NCBI GenBank assembly: GCA_020636445.1
Contig: JACJXV010000005.1
Location: forward strand, 62,001-126,000
Source: Lewinellaceae bacterium
GTDB lineage: Bacteria > Bacteroidota > Bacteroidia > Chitinophagales > Saprospiraceae
Length of the DNA stretch: 64,000 bases
Direction of reading: 5' to 3'
Position numbers and translations under genes: made by a program. Shown here piece after piece: positions 51,541-57,443 of the stretch (position 1 is its first letter; the number at the start of each line of letters is the position of its first letter). The notes below the pieces were generated by a model. The model did no database searches. It worked only from the letters and a program-made list of their open reading frames with translations, and had not been told where the DNA came from.

Positions 51541-52568
51541 CCCTGGCCGAAATTAACAAGTTGGTTGACCAGTTGGCTGGGAACCCCGATTGTGGAACAG
51601 TGACCTTGTTACAGCTGCCCATCTCATGGGTTATTCTCACCGATCAGTACGTGTATAAAATCAAAAAACCAGTAAAGTATAGTTACCTGGATTTTTCAAC
51701 GCCTGAAAAGCGGCGTTTTTTCTGCGAGCGCGAATTGGTGCTGAACCAGCGGCTGACGACAGGCATGTATCTGGAGGTTGTTCCGGTGGTACGTGATTCC
51801 GGAGGAGGGGTTAAGTTGCGTGAAGAAGGTGCTGTGCTTGATTACGCTTTGGTCATGCAACGAATGGACGAAAAACGTCAAATGGATCGACTATTGGCGG
51901 CGGGTAAGGTTACCCCCCATCAGTTGGATCAACTTGCTGTTCAGTTAGCCGATTTCCATCGGAAAGCAAACCGAATCAAGGGCCAAAACGATATCCATCA
52001 GCAACATCAGCGTTTTGCGGATATCCGCACGCAGGAAGACGACTGGTTGTGCCACTGGGGTGAAGCCGAACGCAAGCTGGTTGATGCATCTATTGCCTGG
52101 TCGGATGCTTTTTTACAGCAACACGAACGACGGTTTTACGAACGGGAAGCGGCTGGCTGGGTGGTGGATGGACATGGAGATTTGCATGCCGGCAATATTT
52201 TCCTCCTTGATCAACCCGTGATTTTTGACTGTATAGAATTTAATGATGATCTGCGGATTGTCGATGTGCTTAGTGAGATTGCTTTTTTCATTATGGATCT
52301 TGATGTGCGGGGGTATGCCGAATCAGGGGCGTACTTTTTCGCAGCTTACCAACGGGCTTTCCCCTGTGTGGAACAGGAGGCTGACCAACGCATTTTTCAT
52401 TATTACAAGGTCTACCGGGCTAATGTCCGTTTAAAAGTATTGTTGCACCACTATCTGTTGGCTACTGACATTGTTCAACAAATGCCTGTCCGGCAGGAGA
52501 TCGACCGTTATCTTAAACTTTACCGGCAATACCTGGATGATCCGTTAGCCGCGCTTCAGCAACGGTAA
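51537..52568 (+). CDS. APH-type phosphotransferase family protein
   Basis: 343 residues of the aminoglycoside/choline-kinase fold. WVILTDQYVYKIKKPVKYSYLDFS near 30-53 carries the ATP-binding Lys; HGDLHAGNIFL starting at His213 has the catalytic Asp215 (Brenner-like motif); IFDCIEFND near 229-237 has the metal Asp. It overlaps the P-loop kinase gene by 4 nt (ATGA). The pair equals one two-domain protein of the type of mycobacterial Rv2004c (DosR regulon), split and in reverse order. Substrate unknown. Confidence 0.82.
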   Translation: MTLAEINKLVDQLAGNPDCGTVTLLQLPISWVILTDQYVYKIKKPVKYSYLDFSTPEKRRFFCERELVLNQRLTTGMYLEVVPVVRDSGGGVKLREEGAVLDYALVMQRMDEKRQMDRLLAAGKVTPHQLDQLAVQLADFHRKANRIKGQNDIHQQHQRFADIRTQEDDWLCHWGEAERKLVDASIAWSDAFLQQHERRFYEREAAGWVVDGHGDLHAGNIFLLDQPVIFDCIEFNDDLRIVDVLSEIAFFIMDLDVRGYAESGAYFFAAYQRAFPCVEQEADQRIFHYYKVYRANVRLKVLLHHYLLATDIVQQMPVRQEIDRYLKLYRQYLDDPLAALQQR

Positions 52569-52976
52569 AGAAGTTGTTTGCCCAAAGCCTTGCCCGCTGG
52601 CGGGTAATCCAGCTAGGCGGTATAGGTATTAGGGCGGGAAGAAGTGAAAAACCCATGGCGGTGTCTGGTGTCTGGTTTCTGGTTCTGGTGTCTGGTGTCT
52701 GGTGTCTGGTTTCTGGTTGTTGCCTAAATAACGTTAAGCGTGTCACGTTGAGCGTTTTTGATCAATTTATTGTCAACGTTATTCAGTCCAGGTCAAAGGG
52801 CAAGATTTCTCATTTCTCATTTCCGATTTCCCACTCCGACGCAGTCAGGGCAAGTTTTTTACCTGCCGAAGCCCGCCATAGGCGGACAAGCTTTGCGCAG
52901 GCGGGCTCATTTCCCACCCGCCGGAGGCGGGTAAATTTCTCATTTCAGGTATCCTTGGCCGCCAGCATTTTCATAC
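52569..52976. repeat. Intergenic repeat region
   Basis: GGTGTCTGGTGTCTGGT stutters (52660-52720), a degenerate copy of the 44705-44729 unit at 52730-52755, a 24-bp piece of the 90-bp dispersed repeat (52771-52794), CATTTC stutters, CTCCGACGCAGTCAGGGCAAG (52834-52854), and a GC-rich palindromic repeat (52861-52905). Not coding; the frame 52574-53092 through it is rejected. Confidence 0.75.
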
Positions 52977-53183
52977 ATGACAGACCAATTGCCTCATGTC
53001 GACGAAATACACTTGTCAACACGGGGAATGGAAGCCCTGCAGTCCCCGAATTTCCCCAATCGGCTGATTCTGGGGATACTTCCAGGGGATAAAAAACGCC
53101 GTTCGCAGATGAAATCCTGGGATCGGTGTAAAAAAGTGGGCTACTATACCCAAATGCTGCATCTTGCCGAAGGATTTTCCTAA
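52977..53183 (+). CDS. Doubtful small ORF
   Basis: 68 residues starting MTDQLPHVDEIHLSTRGMEA, no family recognised. It begins directly after the repeats and ends 14 nt before the next gene in the same direction. It is polar and slightly basic with no membrane segment. It may be a small gene, a degraded gene remnant or chance. Kept because its position before 53198 is gene-like. Confidence 0.25.
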   Translation: MTDQLPHVDEIHLSTRGMEALQSPNFPNRLILGILPGDKKRRSQMKSWDRCKKVGYYTQMLHLAEGFS

Positions 53184-53197
53184 AACCATTACTAGTT

Positions 53198-54409
53198 ATG
53201 AAACGAATACTTACAGGCTTACTTTTTGTTTGGGGATCATTTGTCTCTGTTTATGGACAGCAAGTACATACAGGACCTCATGTGAAATTGGAGGGTAGCC
53301 AAAGCAATGTTTATGTTGCGGGTGGCAATGTCAATGTTACTGGAGAAGTGGCTGGCGACCTCATCGGTGCCGGAGGAGAAGTAGTCATTGACGGCCAGGT
53401 GAAAAAAGATATTTTATTGGCAGGTGGTCAGGTTACGCTGAATGGCGCAAGTCAGGAGGATGTCCGCATCATTGGCGGTGAAATCCGTATCACCCGGGAT
53501 ATTGCCGGCGACCTGAACGTTACCGGCGGCGAAGTGCGCATTGAGGAAGGTGTTCACATCGGTGGAAGTTTACTCGTTGCGGGCGGCGAAGTACGTTGTT
53601 ACGGTACCATTGCCGGTGACGTGTACCTTGCAGGCGGCGATGTTCAGCTCTACGGGGAAGTAGGCGGAAATCTCGACGTTCGCAGTGGTAATCTTTACCT
53701 CAATAGCCGGGTCAATGGCCAGGCTAAAATTATCACCGATAAACTTTCCCTGGGCGATGAAGCCTGGGTTGGTGGCGCGGTCAGCTACTGGCAGCGTAAA
53801 GGAAAGGTTGATTGGGCCAATCACCTTGCCGAAGGAAACGAGGCCAAATTTGATGATTCGCTGAAACCGCGTTATGCAAAAGTCAATTGGCAGGCACAGG
53901 TAAAAACGGCGGCGCAGGTGTGGATGGCTTACCGCCTGGTTGCGGGGTTGTTGCTGACGCTATTGTTAGGGGTTATGTTCCCCCGCTACTTTGAACGCAA
54001 AACAGGTGTTATGCAAAACCAGCCGGGCCGTTCTTTCGCACGAGGAATGTTTGTTTTCCTTGGCTTACCGATCGTATCGGGATTAGCCATGGTAACGATC
54101 ATCGGGATTCCCGTAGGGTTAGTTGGTATTTCGGCGTTTACGATTGCAGCTACGCTGGCCAATGCGGCTACCGCCGTCCTGGGAGCTTACGAATGGGAGC
54201 GCTGGAGTAAATCCAACTGGTCGCAAGGCCGCCTGGTTATAGCATCGCTGGGCGTGTTCATGGGCTTGCGAATGGTTAGTTTCGTTCCGGTAATTGGAAC
54301 CCTGGCTACCTTTATTTTGGCAGCTATCACTATCGGTCATTTATTGCGCCGTACGGAGCCTCCAGTAGTAACGGCAACCGAACCTGCAGATTCTTCGGAT
54401 CTGGTATAG
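53198..54409 (+). CDS. Beta-helix (polymer-forming) and membrane-domain protein
   Basis: 403 residues. A signal peptide (about 1-20, ending VYGQ), then about 180 residues of about 17-residue repeats with alternating Gly-Gly and hydrophobics (NVYVAGGNVNVTGEVAGDLI, VVIDGQVKKDILLAGGQVTL), a right-handed or bactofilin-like beta-helix. The C-terminal half (about 240-385) has four membrane helices. It would expose the helix outside the inner membrane. The family resembles polymer-forming DUF583 proteins; a structural or surface-sensing role is possible but unproved. Confidence 0.7.
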   Translation: MKRILTGLLFVWGSFVSVYGQQVHTGPHVKLEGSQSNVYVAGGNVNVTGEVAGDLIGAGGEVVIDGQVKKDILLAGGQVTLNGASQEDVRIIGGEIRITRDIAGDLNVTGGEVRIEEGVHIGGSLLVAGGEVRCYGTIAGDVYLAGGDVQLYGEVGGNLDVRSGNLYLNSRVNGQAKIITDKLSLGDEAWVGGAVSYWQRKGKVDWANHLAEGNEAKFDDSLKPRYAKVNWQAQVKTAAQVWMAYRLVAGLLLTLLLGVMFPRYFERKTGVMQNQPGRSFARGMFVFLGLPIVSGLAMVTIIGIPVGLVGISAFTIAATLANAATAVLGAYEWERWSKSNWSQGRLVIASLGVFMGLRMVSFVPVIGTLATFILAAITIGHLLRRTEPPVVTATEPADSSDLV

Positions 54410-54435
54410 TTTCCGGTTGAAAAATAAAACATCAG

Positions 54436-54480
54436 GCATCCCGGGTTTTGGCATCGTCCAAGGTCCGGGATGCTTTTTTT
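54436..54480 (+). terminator. Strong intrinsic terminator
   Basis: GCATCCCGG (54436-54444) pairs perfectly with CCGGGATGC (54465-54473), followed by seven T. The stem is 9 bp with a 20-nt loop. Ends the transcript of the beta-helix gene. Confidence 0.85.
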
Positions 54481-54709
54481 GTGGATTTGCAAACTGGGTT
54501 TGATACACGGGAATAGAGGGTTTTGTAGTCCCTCAATCCCCATATCAAGGCAGGATGCGTTCCGCAAATGATCCTGGACACCATCAACCCAGGAACAGAG
54601 CGTTCTTTTAACTCAAAACCAAATTCATTTTCGGAATTACCCGGGATCATGAGAAGGACGAGATAGGATGTTTTGTTGTAATTCCTTCCTGATGGGATTC
54701 GTTTCTATG
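54481..54709. other. Intergenic, nothing recognised
   Basis: About 230 bp between the plus-strand terminator and the minus-strand terminator. No gene, repeat family or hairpin of note was seen. Confidence 0.4.
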
Positions 54710-54737
54710 AAAAAGAGCATCCTTGATCAGGATGCTC
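54710..54737 (-). terminator. Intrinsic terminator on the minus strand
   Basis: On the minus strand GAGCATCCT-GATCA-AGGATGCTC (54737-54715) is a perfect 9-bp stem followed by TTTTT (54714-54710). It terminates either the 54894-55157 gene after a long 3' end or the candidate small RNA. Confidence 0.85.
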
Positions 54738-54807
54738 CAAATAATTCCCTAAAATCACCCGAATTAAAACTTAAACCTGTTGAAAGGTTGATTTTTCGTT
54801 CTTTTCA
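54710..54807 (-). ncRNA. Candidate small RNA under paired boxes
   Basis: About 98 nt from a -7-like TTTCTTTG (54819-54812, minus strand) to the terminator above. No plausible open reading frame. A short internal hairpin AACCT-TTCAAC-AGGTT precedes the terminator stem. The paired Crp/FNR-type boxes 23 nt upstream of the -7 element copy the hemN geometry. The start position is estimated. An alternative is an mRNA 3' end. Confidence 0.35.
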
Positions 54808-54811
54808 CCTA

Positions 54812-54876
54812 CAAAGAAAATAATCCAACCTGCCGTTTGGGATGATAATTATCATGTCTGGGCCTGATTTTCGTCA
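54812..54876 (-). promoter_or_regulatory. Paired Crp/FNR-type boxes before candidate small RNA
   Basis: Minus-strand order: distal TGACgaaaATCA (54876-54865), 10 nt, proximal TGATaattATCA (54854-54843; within a 14-bp perfect palindrome ATGATAATTATCAT at 54842-54855), 23 nt, TTTCTTTG (54819-54812). The pair lies just past the stop of the 54894-55157 gene. Confidence 0.45.
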
Positions 54877-54893
54877 GGTTTCCGGGCATAGGC

Positions 54894-55157
54894 CTATCCG
54901 ATTAGTAAAAAACCGAGTAAGGCAAGCAGGAGTCCCCAGAAAAGCAGTTGCCATAAACGGGGATGCCGATGTGCGGATACGATAATTGTTTCGGCTAATA
55001 GCACCCCAGCGACAGCGAAAGCAATGGCAAGTGCCCAGTTGGTATGCCAGGCATTGAAAACCCAGGCTCCTCCCATCAGCAGGACACCGAGCAAAACGTA
55101 AATACGCGTCGACCAGGGAATGGTCGATGACAGGGATGAGTTGGCATATGGTGTCAT
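54894..55157 (-). CDS. Hypothetical small membrane protein
   Basis: 87 residues from ATG 55157, with hydrophobic segments at about 18-35, 41-57 and 67-85. It carries ETIIVSAHRHPRLW between helices 2 and 3. A GTC-type extension to 55193 is less likely because the promoter -7 element (55186-55179) lies inside that frame. Not recognised as a family. The promoter has the same paired-box layout as hemN, so it is probably part of the same regulon. Confidence 0.6.
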   Translation of the reverse strand: MTPYANSSLSSTIPWSTRIYVLLGVLLMGGAWVFNAWHTNWALAIAFAVAGVLLAETIIVSAHRHPRLWQLLFWGLLLALLGFLLIG

Positions 55158-55179
55158 GGTAGTATGTTGACTTTGCTGA

Positions 55180-55244
55180 GAAAGTAGCAACAATCGCTGT
55201 GTTTTGACCTGATGAATGTCAAAACCTCCGTATGATTTTTATCA
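55180..55244 (-). promoter_or_regulatory. Paired Crp/FNR-type boxes between 54894 gene and usp
   Basis: Minus-strand order: distal TGATaaaaATCA (55244-55233), 11 nt, proximal TGACattcATCA (55221-55210), 23 nt, TACTTTCT (55186-55179). These are the same spacings as in front of hemN. A longer TTTTGAC...GTCAAAA palindrome (55202-55224, 9-nt centre) surrounds the proximal box. The plus-strand usp gene at 55349 may also respond. Confidence 0.6.
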
Positions 55245-55348
55245 GCACATACTGCCCAAAAAAGTGAGTCCTTTAGCTAATAATCCAGAACCCTGGCAGT
55301 AAGGATTGCCTTTCGCCTTGTTTCATGGGAATGCAAAATGCCGGAGCT

Positions 55349-56230
55349 ATGAAGACCATTGCAAAAATTTTATTCCCCACTGATTTTTCGGAAACAGCTC
55401 AAAATGCCTTTCGCTATGCCCTGATATTGGCGGATCATTATGGGGCCTCCCTGGAATTGGTTCATGCCGTTTATCCGGAATATGGGGCGCTGGACCTGCC
55501 GGTTATTGCCGCTAAAGCTACCCGGGACAAACTGGAATTAGCCAAGGAGGCCTTACATAGCTTCACCGAACTAGGTATTACGCAAGTTCAGGCGACCTAT
55601 TCTTTTAAGCATGTTCCCGTGGTAGATGCCGATGTGGAGGTGGGAAGCCCGGTGGGGATTATCACACGGCTTGGCGATCGCGATCGCCCCGATATGATCA
55701 TTATGGGAACCCGTGGGGAGCATAATGCGCTGGAAAAAACCTTGGGAAGTGTTACTACCGGCGTGATTGAGGAAGCCAAATGTCCGGTGTTGGTTATTCC
55801 GGAAAATGTTCAGTGGAAAACGGCACAAGTAGTTGCTTATGCGACCGACCTTTCGGAGGCAGATCCCTACCATGTATGGAAAACGAGTGAGCTATTAGCC
55901 CCCTTTAATCCGATATTACATATGGTACACGTTCATTTGGACAAGGAAGCTCCGGGGAAAATTAATTTCAATGAGCTTTCGGATATTTTTAGCACCCGTG
56001 TACCCGCACTTCAGGTCAGTTTCCATGAATGGCAAGGGCCTTCCGTAACCGAAGCATTGGAGGAATTTTCCGAAACCTATGAGGTGGACTTGCTGGTGAT
56101 GTTCGCTCCGGTACACGGTTGGGTTGACCGCTTGTTCCGGCGTAGTGAAACGAAGCGTATGGCGCTGGAAACCAAGTTGCCGTTACTCATCCTAAAAGCA
56201 ACGCCACAGGGGCAAAGCGCAGAAAGCTAG
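55349..56230 (+). CDS. Universal stress protein, tandem UspA domains
   Basis: 293 residues, two UspA domains. MKTIAKILFPTDFSE starts domain 1, which ends IMGTRGEHNALEKTLGSVTTGVIEEAKCPVLVIP with the G-x2-G-x9-G-S ATP site. Domain 2 begins near residue 158 and lacks the glycine motif (LVMFAPVHGWVDRLFRRSETKR). I chose the ATG at 55349 because it begins at the first Usp strand; the frame could extend to 55325. It is divergent from the small membrane protein gene, sharing the box region. Confidence 0.92.
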   Translation: MKTIAKILFPTDFSETAQNAFRYALILADHYGASLELVHAVYPEYGALDLPVIAAKATRDKLELAKEALHSFTELGITQVQATYSFKHVPVVDADVEVGSPVGIITRLGDRDRPDMIIMGTRGEHNALEKTLGSVTTGVIEEAKCPVLVIPENVQWKTAQVVAYATDLSEADPYHVWKTSELLAPFNPILHMVHVHLDKEAPGKINFNELSDIFSTRVPALQVSFHEWQGPSVTEALEEFSETYEVDLLVMFAPVHGWVDRLFRRSETKRMALETKLPLLILKATPQGQSAES

Positions 56231-56367
56231 CCGTAAATTGGGATTTTCCGCGGGCAGGATGTAGCTTAGAACGGTATTCTGGTCGTTGAACTACTTGTTA
56301 TTTATCAGCCATGATCGACTCCTTGAATTCGCCGCAAGGCCAACCCGTTCGTCGGAATACCCGTCGG

Positions 56368-57324
56368 ATGGAACTTCTTTACCATCCTATTGTATTGGAA
56401 CACGACACGGGGATGCACCCCGAGAGTGCCAAACGTCTGGGGCCCTTTGCGGAGTTACCCCCTACAGAATTGTTCAACGGCGCTTCGCTGCTGCCCTTAG
56501 TTCACACACCTGCGTATATTGAGCGTGTCCGGCATGCTTGTCATGTAGGAGCACACCTGGATGCGGATACGGCAACGTCCCCCGGGAGTTTTGCTGCGGC
56601 CTGTCATGCGGTAGGTGCAACGGTAGAGGCGGCACAGCGTGGTGGGTTTGCTTTGGTGCGGCCGCCCGGGCATCATGCCTACGCCAACCGGGCTAGTGGA
56701 TTTTGCCTGTTTAATAACATAGCTATTGCTGCCCGTTCCCTGATCAGTGAAGGTAAACGGGTACTGATTTTTGATTTCGACGGCCACCTGGGTGATGGGA
56801 CATCGGATATTTTTTATGCAGAGGATAACGTTATGTACTGGTCGTTACACCAGTATCCTGCATTTCCCGGACATGGCTTTGCCGATGAGATAGGGACTGG
56901 CCGGGGTGCCGGGTTTACGCTGAATGTGCCTTTGCCTCCGGGTGCAGCGGATGATATTTTCCTTGATGCTATTGATCACTATCTGCCCATTGCCGAGCAG
57001 TTTGCACCAGATGTTGTGGCTGTGTCTGCCGGCTTTGACGCACATCAATTTGACTTATTACTCGATTTACGGGTAAGCAATTATGCCTACCATCGGATTG
57101 GTCAGTTGTTAAGCAGTCGTTTTACCCAGGTATTTGCGACCCTGGAAGGGGGCTATAACGTTCCTGAATTATACAAAGGGGTGCATAGCTTCCTGGCGGG
57201 GATCAATGGTGAAGAGAATCCCCATCCGGAAGAACGGACAGCCTCCGGGATGCGGGTATGGGAAACGTACGAAATGTATCTGCACACCAGTCTGGGAAAA
57301 TTAAAGCAATACTGGGTCTTATGA
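56368..57324 (+). CDS. Histone-deacetylase-like (AcuC-type) amidohydrolase
   Basis: 318 residues. RPPGHHA near 98-104 (active-site His pair), FDFDGHLGDGT near 135-145 with Asp138 and His140 as zinc ligands, SAGFDAH with Asp224, and LEGGYN for the catalytic Tyr: a class I/II HDAC-like zinc enzyme. Such bacterial proteins act as protein-lysine deacetylases (AcuC) or on small acetylated amines. Placed 119 nt before an acyl-CoA ligase-GNAT gene, it suggests an acetylation switch. The start ATG at 56368 matches the family; a 19-residue longer start (56311) is possible. Confidence 0.88.
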   Translation: MELLYHPIVLEHDTGMHPESAKRLGPFAELPPTELFNGASLLPLVHTPAYIERVRHACHVGAHLDADTATSPGSFAAACHAVGATVEAAQRGGFALVRPPGHHAYANRASGFCLFNNIAIAARSLISEGKRVLIFDFDGHLGDGTSDIFYAEDNVMYWSLHQYPAFPGHGFADEIGTGRGAGFTLNVPLPPGAADDIFLDAIDHYLPIAEQFAPDVVAVSAGFDAHQFDLLLDLRVSNYAYHRIGQLLSSRFTQVFATLEGGYNVPELYKGVHSFLAGINGEENPHPEERTASGMRVWETYEMYLHTSLGKLKQYWVL

Positions 57325-57348
57325 GTTGTGGAACTGATTTTTAAACAG

Positions 57349-57362
57349 CTTATCGAGATAAG
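57349..57362. promoter_or_regulatory. Small inverted repeat before acyl-CoA ligase gene
   Basis: CTTATC (57349-57354) and GATAAG (57357-57362) around GA. It could be an operator or part of a hairpin; no T-run. Low confidence. Confidence 0.3.
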
Positions 57363-57443
57363 TACAATTTTCCCAACAACGCCACTGTATAAATATTTAG
57401 AAAGGTTTCGTGCAAATTCGCCTCAGTAGAAAACCCAGATCCC

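Noticed and set aside
52574..53092. 172-residue plus-strand reading frame
   Set aside because: Made of CTGGT and CATTTC stutters and palindromic repeats; low-complexity translation.
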